From: an uncultured Eubacteriales bacterium
GTDB taxonomy: Bacteria > Bacillota > Clostridia > Oscillospirales > CAG-272
Assembly: GCA_934371135.1 (NCBI GenBank)
Contig: CAKRNO010000013.1
Coordinates: 1-43,168, forward strand
Direction: 5' to 3'
Length of the DNA: 43,168 nt
Of this stretch, positions 1-7,830 are shown piece after piece. The notes under the pieces were generated by a model. That model saw only the letters and a program-made list of their open reading frames with translations, had not been told where the DNA came from and searched no databases. Positions within the stretch are counted from its first letter, which is position 1. Each line of letters begins with the position of its first letter. A program made the translations under genes and the position numbers.

Positions 1-1862
1 TTGTCATTCTCGAGCGTGCCGCGGTATTCCCCGCTCCCGCTCACGACGTAGATGTCTTGGAGCGAAATGTTCGCCGCATCCACCGTCGCCTTGTTCACGA
101 ACAGGTTCAGCGTCACATTGTCTCCGATCGTCAGGCTCGCGCCGGCGATGGCAACCGCCGGGGTTTCGGGCTGTCCGCCCTCCGGATCGGTGCAGAATTG
201 CTTCAGCTCGGGCTTACCGCTCGCCTGCCCCTTGACCCAGGTGTCCTCGGGCAGCTCGGCGGCGACCGCCGCCGCGTTCAGCGCGTCCAGCACCGTCGTG
301 CCCGTGAAGTCGGCGTCCGTCGCCGTAGCTTCCGTTGCGGCGGCACCGTTTGCAATCAGTTTCAAACCCGCAACGCCGGAAAGGTATGTATCCGTCAGTT
401 TAGTTGCCAGCCCGCCATCACCGAGATATGCACCGGCGGCAGTGTCCGCCGTGGCAGTACCGCAAAGCAGGTTGCCGCTACCGGTCACGGTTGCCTTTGT
501 GCCACTGCCCACGAGCAGTCCGGCATAGGAAGTTTCCCCAGCCGCCTTGATTTGGGCATTGACATAGCAACCGGTGAGGGTAATCGGGCAGCCTTTCGCG
601 GCAGGCGTATTACCGATGATGCCGCCCGCATTGGTACCTGCGGTCACATTCCCGCACTGCGCGCTGTTGGTCACGGTCACCGTCACAGGGAAACCGGTTG
701 AGCCGGCGAAAAACCCTCCTGCAAAGGAAGTAGCAGCCGTCACATTCCCGTAGTTTACCGAATTCTTAATCGTAAGATTGACGTTTCTCTGTGATCCGGC
801 GTCCAACGTTCTTCCCATAAAGCCGCCCGCTGCATCGGATGCGCTGTTGACGGTACCGCGATTGACGCAGTTTTCAATCAAGATATTCTTAAACCGACTG
901 GTCTTTCCGATCAGACCACCGGCGGCGCACGCCTTGGTCGCGTCGGCGTTATCGGACGATATGTCGGCATTGTTCGTGCAGTTGATGAGTTTCAACTGGT
1001 TTTCAATATCCTTGTTTCTGCCTTCGACCTTCTCCTCATATTTAGAGGTCAGGAAACCGACAAGTCCACCGGCATTGGCCATATTAGTAGGGGCGCCGCC
1101 GACCCGGCTGTCATTCGTGCAGCCGGTGATGGTCAGGGTGATCGGCGCGGCATACGTCGCCGCATCTGCATCCAACTGACCGACAATGCCGCCGACCGCA
1201 AAACTGGTATTGTACGCCGCCGTGGTACGCAGGCTCTTGCCCTCTGCGGTGGAGGTACGGCAGTTTTCGATGGTAGACGTTCCCGTCACCTTACCGACAA
1301 GACCGCCGACGTAGTACTTGGCATGCAATTCGGCATTCAGCACGTTGCAATTCATGATGGAGCCGCCCGTCATCTGACCGACGAGCCCCCCGGTGACATC
1401 TCCTTGGTTGCTGGGGCTGTTCATGCTCACGCCGTCCAGAGTCAGGTTCCGGATGGTCCCGGACGAGATGCACAATAAGCCGCGCGGACTGAGACCGGCT
1501 ACCGCGCACGATACGTTGTAGATCGTCTTGTTGTTACCGTCCAAAACCCCCGCAAACGTCTTCTGCGTCGGGGCACCCAGTTCCACGTGATTGAGGTCGA
1601 GGTCCGCAGTCAGTTTATAAAACGTACCCGCTCCGTCGTCCTCGCGCTTGTTGCGAAACCACATGAACTGCGCCGAGCTGGAAAGTTCCCACGGTTTCTC
1701 CTCCGTGCCGTCTCCGACCGTCGGTTGGGTAAAGGTCGTACCGTCCCAGACATCGGGGTTGGTCGTCCCGGTATTCTCTGCCGCACTCGCCAGGGTCATC
1801 GCAGGAACAACCGCAACGACCATGCAGAATACCAGCAGGATTGCCAATAGCTTCCGTTTCAT
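1..1862 (-). CDS. GLUG-motif secreted surface protein (3' end outside window)
   Basis: An open frame of about 620 codons runs from ATG at 1860-1862 to the window edge with no stop, so the C-terminus is missing. The N-terminus is a clear signal peptide (MKRKLLAILLVFCMVVAVVP, then AMTLASAAEN). After it comes a segment of the type KPWELSSSAQFMWF, followed by a DLDLNHV stretch and many repeats of the form GGLVGQMTGGSIMNCNV and AAGGLIGKTSRFKNILIENC. These are typical of GLUG-repeat (beta-helix-like) extracellular proteins, which usually act as adhesins or surface-layer proteins. An AGGAG ribosome site lies 8 nt upstream of the ATG. The final visible part (IAGASLTIGDNVTLNLFV) leaves the GLUG region and looks like the start of another beta-rich domain. 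Exact function is unknown. The large antisense open frames here are shadows. Confidence 0.85.
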   Translation of the reverse strand, partial: MKRKLLAILLVFCMVVAVVPAMTLASAAENTGTTNPDVWDGTTFTQPTVGDGTEEKPWELSSSAQFMWFRNKREDDGAGTFYKLTADLDLNHVELGAPTQKTFAGVLDGNNKTIYNVSCAVAGLSPRGLLCISSGTIRNLTLDGVSMNSPSNQGDVTGGLVGQMTGGSIMNCNVLNAELHAKYYVGGLVGKVTGTSTIENCRTSTAEGKSLRTTAAYNTSFAVGGIVGQLDADAATYAAPITLTITGCTNDSRVGGAPTNMANAGGLVGFLTSKYEEKVEGRNKDIENQLKLINCTNNADISSDNADATKACAAGGLIGKTSRFKNILIENCVNRGTVNSASDAAGGFMGRTLDAGSQRNVNLTIKNSVNYGNVTAATSFAGGFFAGSTGFPVTVTVTNSAQCGNVTAGTNAGGIIGNTPAAKGCPITLTGCYVNAQIKAAGETSYAGLLVGSGTKATVTGSGNLLCGTATADTAAGAYLGDGGLATKLTDTYLSGVAGLKLIANGAAATEATATDADFTGTTVLDALNAAAVAAELPEDTWVKGQASGKPELKQFCTDPEGGQPETPAVAIAGASLTIGDNVTLNLFVNKATVDAANISLQDIYVVSGSGEYRGTLEND

Positions 1863-1929
1863 GAACTCATCTCCTCTTTAGTTGTATTTGTTATAAAGCG
1901 TCGCATGAAATGCCCACCTATACACTGTT

Positions 1930-1958
1930 ATCATATCAGCCGCCACAACAATAGGCAA
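1930..1958 (-). promoter_or_regulatory. Promoter of the GLUG-protein gene
   Basis: Reading the minus strand, TTGCCT (1958-1953) and TATGAT (1935-1930) are separated by 17 bp, about 70 bp before the start codon. A short inverted repeat GCAATA-N5-TATTGC (1956-1972) overlaps the -35 box and could be an operator. Prediction from sequence only. Confidence 0.5.
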
Positions 1959-2149
1959 TAGACATTATTGCAAAATGAAAAGCAATTTTTACAACATTTG
2001 TGCAAAACGCACATGCCGTATTGTGCAAATTGTGAAGTACGCACCGGCGCTGTGTCCGAAAATCACCCATTCACACTCTTTTCCCCGCAGAATGGAAACA
2101 CCCTTTTCAACAAAATATCAAACCATTTTCCGTTTGTTCGCCGGCTATC

Positions 2150-2225
2150 GCCGGACTTGTGTTGCCGGGGCAAGCGCGAGGAGATGCAGAACCCCCGAAA
2201 ACGGGACTCGTCGTTCGTCCCGGCA
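2150..2225. repeat. Dispersed hairpin repeat, copy 1
   Basis: This copy shares GGACTTGTGTTGCC, then CAAGCGCGAGGAGA and CCCGAAAACGGGACTCGTCG, with the copy at 43071-43168. The internal CCCG-aaaa-CGGG and TTGCC-gg-GGCAA segments can form small hairpins. The distal hairpin found in the other two copies is missing here. No coding capacity or transposase is associated. Confidence 0.7.
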
Positions 2226-2329
2226 AACTTTTTCATTCATCGGCGAAACCGTTTGTTTGCCTTATGTATTTTCGCTCCGCGAAAATACTTTTTCTCCGTT
2301 TAACCGTGAGCAATCCTCCGCCCTTATCT

Positions 2330-2442
2330 GCGCCAGCTGTTGCCTGACTCGTGTTGCCGGGGCAAAGAGAGAAGGGATGGAGAAACCGCGTTCACACGAA
2401 CGTCGGCGCACTTTGTGCGGTAGAGCGTGCGAACGCGGTTAA
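2330..2442. repeat. Dispersed hairpin repeat, copy 2
   Basis: It starts TGCGCCAGCT like the copy at 43071 and continues with CTGACTCGTGTTGCCGGGGC. It contains the inverted pair AACCGCGTTC (near 2383) and GAACGCGGTT (2431-2440), enclosing the hairpin CGCAC-ttt-GTGCG (2407-2419). The corresponding hairpin in the 43 kb copy is CGTAC-ttg-GTACG, a base change on both arms that keeps pairing. Confidence 0.7.
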
Positions 2443-2467
2443 AGCCCCCCGTTCCTCTTAAAGCAAA

Positions 2468-2518
2468 GGCAACCGATACAGCTCTCATCATTCCGATGAA
2501 AAGTCAATATCGGTTGCC
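2468..2518 (-). terminator. Inverted repeat downstream of LRR lipoprotein gene
   Basis: GGCAACCGATA (2468-2478) and TATCGGTTGCC (2508-2518) are exact inverted repeats separated by 29 nt, located about 30 nt after the stop codon of the minus-strand lipoprotein gene. On the minus strand the stem is followed by TTTGCTTTAAG. The long loop makes this a weak terminator call. Confidence 0.4.
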
Positions 2519-2551
2519 AATAAATTTATTTTGGGGGCTTGGTCTCCGCCC

Positions 2552-5500
2552 TTATCTCTTTGCCCCGTAGTTCACGAGGTACGGGATCGCATATACCTGC
2601 CCCGCATTTTCCTTCTGCCAGTACTTCCCCGTCACCCGGTACTCATGCCCGTAGTTGACCAGGCGGCAGTTCCAGACCGGGCTCCATCTGCCGGTCGCGG
2701 TGAGCGCCTCCTCATCCGGGAAATCGACGTAGATGGCGAGGTCCTCCGGGCATCCCTCGAAGATGTATTTCCCTACCCCTTCCGCGCTCGTCATGTTCCC
2801 GCCCGGGAGGTAGATCTCGGAGAGCCCGGTGCATCCGGCGAAAGCGTAGGCACCGATGCCGGTCACGCTGTCGCTGATCGTGATGCTCCTGATGTTCGAA
2901 AGCCCGTAGAAGGCGTATGCACTGATCCTGTAGGTGCCTCTCGTTTTCGGCAGGACAACGTGCTCGGCGTTGCCGACGTAGCCGACGAGGAGCTGATCCC
3001 CGTAGAACATAAAGCCGTTTTCATCGGTCGTCACACGGACGGAGCCGCCCTTGTTGATCACGTTGATCTCGCTGACGTCGCCGATGAGCTGGACACTCTT
3101 GTTGACGATCTCGACGAGCCCGAGGCAGTCGGCGAACCAGTACTTGCCGATCGACCGCACCGACTTCGGGATGGTGATACGCGCCATGGAGACCGCGCCG
3201 TTGAAGCAGAATGCCCCGATGGAGGTCACCGCGTTGTCGCTCCCGTCGCTCGCCCTGAAGGTCACCTCACGGAGCGCCACGCAGTCCGTAAAGCACCCGA
3301 AGCCGAGGGACGTCCCGTCGCTCTTGATCTCCAGCGTCACGAGCTTCTGACAGTCGCGGAACGCGCCGTCACCGATCTCCTCGCAGGCGTACCCAGTAAA
3401 GGTCACCCGGGCAAGCGGCGTCGAAGCGAACGCATGATTGCAGATCTTCTTGAGGCTCGCGTTCAGCGTCACCTCGGTGAGGGCGGCGTTCATGAACGCG
3501 CGCTCGCCGATGGCGACCGTCTTGTCGCCGAGCGTCACCTTGGTCACGTCGGCATAAGCGAACGCATAGGGCGCGATCTCGTATGCCGCACCGCCCTTGC
3601 TTACGGGCAGGGTCAGCTCCGTCGCACTGCCGACATATCCGAGCAGATAGTGGACGCCGCCCTCCTCCAGCCAGAGGAAGTCACCGTCCCGCTCCACCGC
3701 GGTGGCAGTCCGGATATTGGTCGCGTTCAGGGCGATCGCACCGTAGGACGCGTCGCCGCACTTCAGCTGTAAGGTCGTGTTCCCGTGGTTGACCACCTCA
3801 AAGAGACGGTCACAGCCGCGGAACGCATAGGCACCGATCTCGCCGAGCCCCGCGCCGACCGTCACGCTGACGAGCCGCTCGCAGTCTTCAAAAGCACCGG
3901 CGCCGACAGACGTAACACTGTCCGGCAGGACGACCGTCAGGAGCCGCTCCGCACCGCGGAAGGCGCTCGAGCCGATGGTCTTCAGGGTCGCGGGGAGCGT
4001 GATCTCCGCGAGCCGCACGCAGCCGTCAAACGCCGCATTGCCGATCCCGGTCACGACGCCGAGAAAGTTCACCTGTGTCAGGCGATCGCACCCGTAGGCG
4101 ACGGAGGTCGGCACCGCCGTCACACCGCGGCCGAACGTGAGAGCCGTCACACCGCTCTCCGAGAACGCCGCTTCACCGATTGCCGTCACGCCGTCGGGGA
4201 TGACCACAGCGCCGAGCGCCGAGCAGCGGTAGAAGGCGCAAGCCCCGATGTCCGTAAGCGTACCCGGGAGCGCCACGCCCGTAAGTGCCCCGCACCCGCG
4301 GAACGCCTCCTCGCCGATCGTCGTGAGCCCCGTCGCCGCCGAGGCATCGAACGTGCCGAGGCGCAACGCATCACAGAAGGCGCGGTAGCCGATCCCGCTG
4401 ACGCCGGCGGAGAGCTTCACCGAGGTAATCCCGCCCTCGCCGCGGAACGCATATTTGTAGATGGAATACTTTTTGCCACCAAAGCTCGCCGGGAGGGTCA
4501 GCTCGGCGTCGTTCCCCGCATACCCGACGAGGTACACGTTGTCGGCATTGGCGGGATCGACAAAGAACAGATAGCCGTCCTGCTCCTGCACGCGGGAGGA
4601 GCCCGACTTGGCAGGCGCGAAGGTGGTGTAGTAGGCGACCTGCCCGTTGGTCGTTCTGCCGGCGGTGAGGGTCTTGGTCGAGTGGTTCACCACGTCGATG
4701 AGCTTATAGCACCCGCCGAACGCACCGGCGGAAATGGTAAGGCTGCCGTTCGTGCCGAGCACCACGCTGACGAGCGAGGAGCAGCCGTAGAAAGCGTTGT
4801 CCTGAATTTTGCTGACCGAGGGGAGCTCCAGGCGGATGAGCCCGGTGTCGCGGAAAGCTTCTTTGAAGATGGTCTTGACCGTCGCCGGAATGTCCACATT
4901 CTTCAGCGAGTAGCATCCGCGGAAGGCCCCCTCCCGGATGTACGCCGTCGCGCTGCCGATCACCACGTCGGAGAGCGACGTGCAGCCCGCGAACAGACGT
5001 TCGGGGATGGCGTCCATCCGGTCGGAGAGCCGCACGCTCCGGAGCGCCGTACAGCCCTCGAACATCCCTGCCTGGAGCTCCGTGACGTCGCTGCCGATGA
5101 GGAGAGAGGAGAGGCTCGGCAGCCCGGCGAACAGCCCGCCGTCTGCAGGATAGGAGGTGCAGTCCTCCGCCGAGAATTCCACCGTTTCGATCCGGGCACA
5201 GCCGCGGAACGCGCTGTCGCCGATGAGGCCGACCCCGCGGCCGATGCTGACCGTCCTGACGGCGGAACAGTTTTCAAAGCTGTGCGCCCCGATCCCGGTC
5301 ACGGTGTCGGGGATAACCACCGAGGTGATCTGCGTGTTCATGTAGAACGCGTAATCCCCGATCTGCGTGATGCCCGCGGGGATGCTGATTTCGGTGCCGC
5401 GCCCGTCGTAGCCGACGAGGACGGTGCCGTCGAGCAGAAACCCGTTTTCATCCGTTGTGATCTTCCGGTAGCCGCTGCCGTCCTTGCGCACCTGGTTCTT

Positions 5501-6088
5501 TTCGTCGAACGCGTCCGTCATATCCAGCCCCTCCGGTACCTCGACCGAGACGAGTGCGGGACAGCCGCCGAAAGCGAGTGTGCCGACTTCGGTCACCGCG
5601 GCGAGCCTGACCTCGCGCAGGCGGTAGCAGCCGGAAAACGCATTGTCGCCGATGGTTTTGAGGGTGTCGGGCGTCACGACGCGGCGCAGGTTGACGCAGT
5701 CGGTGAACGCCCCGGCGCCGATCTCACCGACGCCGCCGAAGTCCACCCAGATGATGCCGCGCATATTGGCGAATGCCCGGGTGGAGATGTGCTTCACACC
5801 ACTGCCGAACTTCACGCAGGTGACCTCACCGGCGTATGCCGCCCAGGCGGGCGCTTCTTCCTCATAGTCGTCCATCTCGTCGCAGACGCCGTCGATGACG
5901 AGCGTCCCGTCCGCATAGACCGCCCAGGTCGTGCCGTCATCGCCCTCTCCCCGGTACTTCGGCGTCCCGTCCGCAAGCGGCAGGGTCGCAGCGTCACGCG
6001 ATATCGGCATTTCTCCGCAGGCGACCAGCGCCAGGGCGAGCAGCAGGATAGGCAGGAGCACAAGCAGGGCTTTCCGTAACTGTTTCAT
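2552..6088 (-). CDS. BspA-like leucine-rich-repeat surface lipoprotein
   Basis: The protein has 1178 residues when started at the ATG at 6086-6088, which has GGAGG 9 nt upstream and begins a lipoprotein signal (MKQLRKALLVLLPILLLALA, then LVAC as lipobox). An in-frame ATG 17 codons earlier would bury this signal and is rejected. Nearly the whole chain is built of LRR_5/BspA-type repeats with the pattern IGxxAFxGCxxLxxVxIPxxV. Four times, near residues 211, 499, 798 and 1019, the repeats are interrupted by a related segment of the type DGxxLVGYxGNxxxLTLP followed by IxxYAF, so the protein looks like four tandem super-modules. BspA-like proteins are cell-surface adhesins or interaction proteins; the ligand here is unknown. 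The lipobox predicts anchoring on the outer face of the membrane. It is a single-gene unit with its own promoter. Confidence 0.92.
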   Translation of the reverse strand: MKQLRKALLVLLPILLLALALVACGEMPISRDAATLPLADGTPKYRGEGDDGTTWAVYADGTLVIDGVCDEMDDYEEEAPAWAAYAGEVTCVKFGSGVKHISTRAFANMRGIIWVDFGGVGEIGAGAFTDCVNLRRVVTPDTLKTIGDNAFSGCYRLREVRLAAVTEVGTLAFGGCPALVSVEVPEGLDMTDAFDEKNQVRKDGSGYRKITTDENGFLLDGTVLVGYDGRGTEISIPAGITQIGDYAFYMNTQITSVVIPDTVTGIGAHSFENCSAVRTVSIGRGVGLIGDSAFRGCARIETVEFSAEDCTSYPADGGLFAGLPSLSSLLIGSDVTELQAGMFEGCTALRSVRLSDRMDAIPERLFAGCTSLSDVVIGSATAYIREGAFRGCYSLKNVDIPATVKTIFKEAFRDTGLIRLELPSVSKIQDNAFYGCSSLVSVVLGTNGSLTISAGAFGGCYKLIDVVNHSTKTLTAGRTTNGQVAYYTTFAPAKSGSSRVQEQDGYLFFVDPANADNVYLVGYAGNDAELTLPASFGGKKYSIYKYAFRGEGGITSVKLSAGVSGIGYRAFCDALRLGTFDASAATGLTTIGEEAFRGCGALTGVALPGTLTDIGACAFYRCSALGAVVIPDGVTAIGEAAFSESGVTALTFGRGVTAVPTSVAYGCDRLTQVNFLGVVTGIGNAAFDGCVRLAEITLPATLKTIGSSAFRGAERLLTVVLPDSVTSVGAGAFEDCERLVSVTVGAGLGEIGAYAFRGCDRLFEVVNHGNTTLQLKCGDASYGAIALNATNIRTATAVERDGDFLWLEEGGVHYLLGYVGSATELTLPVSKGGAAYEIAPYAFAYADVTKVTLGDKTVAIGERAFMNAALTEVTLNASLKKICNHAFASTPLARVTFTGYACEEIGDGAFRDCQKLVTLEIKSDGTSLGFGCFTDCVALREVTFRASDGSDNAVTSIGAFCFNGAVSMARITIPKSVRSIGKYWFADCLGLVEIVNKSVQLIGDVSEINVINKGGSVRVTTDENGFMFYGDQLLVGYVGNAEHVVLPKTRGTYRISAYAFYGLSNIRSITISDSVTGIGAYAFAGCTGLSEIYLPGGNMTSAEGVGKYIFEGCPEDLAIYVDFPDEEALTATGRWSPVWNCRLVNYGHEYRVTGKYWQKENAGQVYAIPYLVNYGAKR

Positions 6089-6156
6089 GAGAGCGTTCCT
6101 CCGTATGACCTCCGCGCGCTCCCGCACGCGGAAAAACAAATTCTCGTAGTTACCAA

Positions 6157-6185
6157 ATTATATCTTATTTGCCGCCCCGGTGCAA
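6157..6185 (-). promoter_or_regulatory. Promoter of LRR lipoprotein gene
   Basis: On the minus strand TTGCAC (6185-6180) and a perfect TATAAT (6162-6157) are 17 bp apart, about 70 bp before the chosen start codon. This supports the downstream ATG. The rest of 6186-6490 shows no other gene. Confidence 0.65.
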
Positions 6186-6490
6186 GGGGCGAAAACTATT
6201 TTCGGTAAGGTGAACAAATTGCCATACGGTTTTTGTACGTTTTCACGTATCCGCGCGGAGAGCCGCCCTTCCGCTCCCGTTTTTTTCCTGTTCCGGCGCC
6301 CGTTTGCCGCCGCATTCCGAGCCGCCCGCCCCTCCGTATTACCCCGCGCGTCTTCCGGCTGCCCCTCCGCTCCGCCTCCTGCCCTGTTCCCCCCTCCTTA
6401 CCTTGCCGCGCCGCCGTCGCTTTCGTTTTCGGAGAGTGGTCGCATGATCCCGGTGTGCCCTGCATACATTGTGGTACGGAGGATGCAATT

Positions 6491-7207
6491 ATGCCATACT
6501 GTAACGCCTGCGGAAAATATATCCGTGAGGGGCTGCTCTGCCCCTACTGCGCCCGTGTCGCACCCGATGACGAGCGCTATCCCGTCCCCGACCCGGAGGA
6601 GGCGGACGATGCCGTCGACATACCGCCCGTCGGGGAGGAGCCCGAAAAGCCGGAGCTCTCCGGCGCGGCTGATGCCCGGTGTCACACCGGATGTGACGAG
6701 GAGACCGCCGCCCCGCCGGAGGCGGAGGAGGAGCCCCCGGAGAGAGACGCCGGGAGCGGTTCTCCTATGTCCGGCGGGGATGCCGCGGACCCCGCCCCGG
6801 GGCTGAACGCAACCCTGCGGCGTGCCTACGCAAAGATTCTCGACACCGAGGACACGACCGACCGATTCTCCCCGCGTGACGTCCGCGCGCACCGCACGAT
6901 GGCGGCGCTGTCCTATCTGGGCGTACTCTGGGCGATTCCGTTCTTTTTCGCGCGCTCCTCGCGCTTCGTGCGCTTTCACCTCGGGCAGGGGCTGCTCCTG
7001 CTCCTCGCGGACGGCATTGCCGCGACCCTTTTGGGGCTGACGCTGCTCATGAACAGCCTTGCGCCCGCGGTCTGTCCCGCGCTCGCCGCCGTGACGGAGA
7101 TCATCGCCTTTCTTTCCATTATATTAAAAATCTGCGGCGTCACCTATGCCATGCGCGGCAGAGCGCGGGAGCTCCCGCTCATCGGCGCCTGCGCCGACGC
7201 GGGGTAA
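6491..7207 (+). CDS. Zinc-ribbon membrane protein with DUF4870-like domain
   Basis: 238 residues from the ATG at 6491, preceded by GGAGG 8 nt upstream; a longer open frame starting at 6233 has no ribosome site and its extra residues are low-complexity. Residues 1-22 form a zinc ribbon (CNACGKYI ... CPYC). A long acidic, proline-rich linker follows (about 25-110). The C-terminal part contains ALSYLGVLWAIPFFFARSSR followed by FVRFHLGQGLLLLL and further hydrophobic segments, the pattern of DUF4870/Tic20-like small membrane proteins with about three to four helices. The zinc ribbon should face the cytoplasm. The role of this family is not established. It reads away from the LRR gene and sits just before tRNA-Pro. 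Confidence 0.85.
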   Translation: MPYCNACGKYIREGLLCPYCARVAPDDERYPVPDPEEADDAVDIPPVGEEPEKPELSGAADARCHTGCDEETAAPPEAEEEPPERDAGSGSPMSGGDAADPAPGLNATLRRAYAKILDTEDTTDRFSPRDVRAHRTMAALSYLGVLWAIPFFFARSSRFVRFHLGQGLLLLLADGIAATLLGLTLLMNSLAPAVCPALAAVTEIIAFLSIILKICGVTYAMRGRARELPLIGACADAG

Positions 7208-7252
7208 CGCGCCGCACCCACAACCCCGCTCAAATAAACTTTTTATGAAAAC

Positions 7253-7281
7253 TTGACAAACCGGTACGGCTGTGCTATAAT
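7253..7281 (+). promoter_or_regulatory. Promoter of tRNA-Pro
   Basis: TTGACA (7253-7258) and TATAAT (7276-7281) are both consensus and exactly 17 bp apart, ending 54 bp before the tRNA. A strong housekeeping promoter. Confidence 0.85.
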
Positions 7282-7335
7282 CAATGAGCATTTGTGGAAA
7301 ACGCTCCCGATTTTCGCGTTTTCTGCGGCTCATAA

Positions 7336-7412
7336 CGGGGTGTGGCTCAGCTTGGTAGAGCGCTTGGTTCGGGACCAAGAGGTCGCAAGTTCGAATCTTG
7401 TCACTCCGACCA
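7336..7412 (+). tRNA. tRNA-Pro (anticodon CGG)
   Basis: A complete cloverleaf is visible: acceptor CGGGGTG pairs with CACTCCG, anticodon stem CTTGG/CCAAG encloses the loop TTCGGGA with anticodon CGG, and the T-arm contains GTTCGAAT. CCA is encoded at 7410-7412. The encoded CCA is also the first part of the stem of the following hairpin. Confidence 0.95.
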
Positions 7413-7452
7413 TAGAGAAAGAGGGGGCATAGAACCCCCTCTTTCTCTATGG
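7410..7452 (+). terminator. tRNA-Pro terminator overlapping the CCA end
   Basis: An 18-bp perfect stem (7410-7427 with 7435-7452, 7-nt loop) begins with the tRNA's own CCA. The only T-rich stretch is inside the 3' arm (CTCTTTCTCT), so the end of the tRNA and the hairpin compete for pairing. The overlap is seen directly; the terminator role is inferred from position. Confidence 0.7.
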
Positions 7453-7600
7453 GTCCGGTTCCCGGACTCGTGTTCGCTCCGCGAACCGAATCCTGTTTCG
7501 CCTGCGGCGAATGTTCCACTCCGACCATAAATGAGAGAGCGTTCGTTTTAAAAATGAGAGGGGGCATGAGCCCCCTCTTTTTATGGTCGGAACGCTGGTA
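7453..7600 (+). repeat. Partial copy of tRNA-Pro 3' end with inserted hairpins
   Basis: After the first terminator the tRNA 3' end recurs: CACTCCGACCATA of the tRNA reappears as CCACTCCGACCATAA at 7516-7530, again followed by a GAGGGGG/CCCCCTC terminator. In this copy the preceding T-arm-like GAATCCTGT is separated from the acceptor part by the hairpin TTCGC-ctgc-GGCGAA, and the hairpin TTCGC-tcc-GCGAA lies just upstream. CCGACCATAAA (7521-7531) and TTTATGGTCGG (7580-7590) form an outer inverted repeat. 7601-7779 holds more GC-rich hairpins, including CCACTTCGGGACCAAGGG, which resembles the tRNA-Pro anticodon arm, but no gene. Confidence 0.65.
7557..7582 (+). terminator. Second terminator in the tRNA-Pro repeat
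   Basis: Stem AGAGGGGGC / GCCCCCTCT with a 4-nt loop (7557-7578) followed by TTTTT. It is a diverged copy of the terminator at 7410-7452. Confidence 0.75.
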
Positions 7601-7779
7601 TTTACACTTACGACCCCGGGTGCCCGAGCCACTTCGGGACCAAGGGTTTCAAGCCCCGGACACGCCGGGGGCGCGTCCGGGGCGCAGAAAAAGCATAAAA
7701 ACATGGGCTCCGAAAAACCGAGCCTGCGAGGGATGCGCGGAGCCCTTGTTTTTCGCGAGGGCAACGCGAGAATGAAAGA

Positions 7780-7809
7780 AAAGCAGAGAGCACGGATGCC
7801 CTCTGCTTT
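7780..7809 (-). terminator. Terminator of the large InlB-repeat lipoprotein gene
   Basis: AAAGCAGAG (7780-7788) pairs with CTCTGCTTT (7801-7809); on the minus strand the stem is followed by TTTCTTTC. It lies about 20 nt beyond the stop codon of the minus-strand gene. Confidence 0.7.
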
Positions 7810-7830
7810 TTTTCCGGTTTGGCAATTGCG

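Larger units (their letters stand above)
1863..2551. other. Gene-free intergenic stretch with hairpin repeats
   Basis: I see no credible gene in this 690-bp gap; the overlapping open frames lack ribosome sites and any protein family signal. It holds the promoter of the upstream gene, two members of a dispersed hairpin repeat (2150-2225 and 2330-2442), a perfect 10-bp-arm hairpin GTATTTTCGC-tcc-GCGAAAATAC (2266-2288) and a long inverted repeat at 2468-2518. Confidence 0.7.

Noticed and set aside
2531..6079. Long plus-strand open frames of 413 and 764 codons opposite the LRR lipoprotein gene
   Set aside because: They are antisense shadows of a GC-rich repetitive gene: no ribosome sites, no family motifs and arginine/aspartate-rich composition. 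The minus-strand lipoprotein explains the region.
7601..7700. A second, intact tRNA-Pro
   Set aside because: CCACTTCGGGACCAAGGG looks like an anticodon arm, but no acceptor stem or T-arm closes around it; it is at most a degraded fragment.
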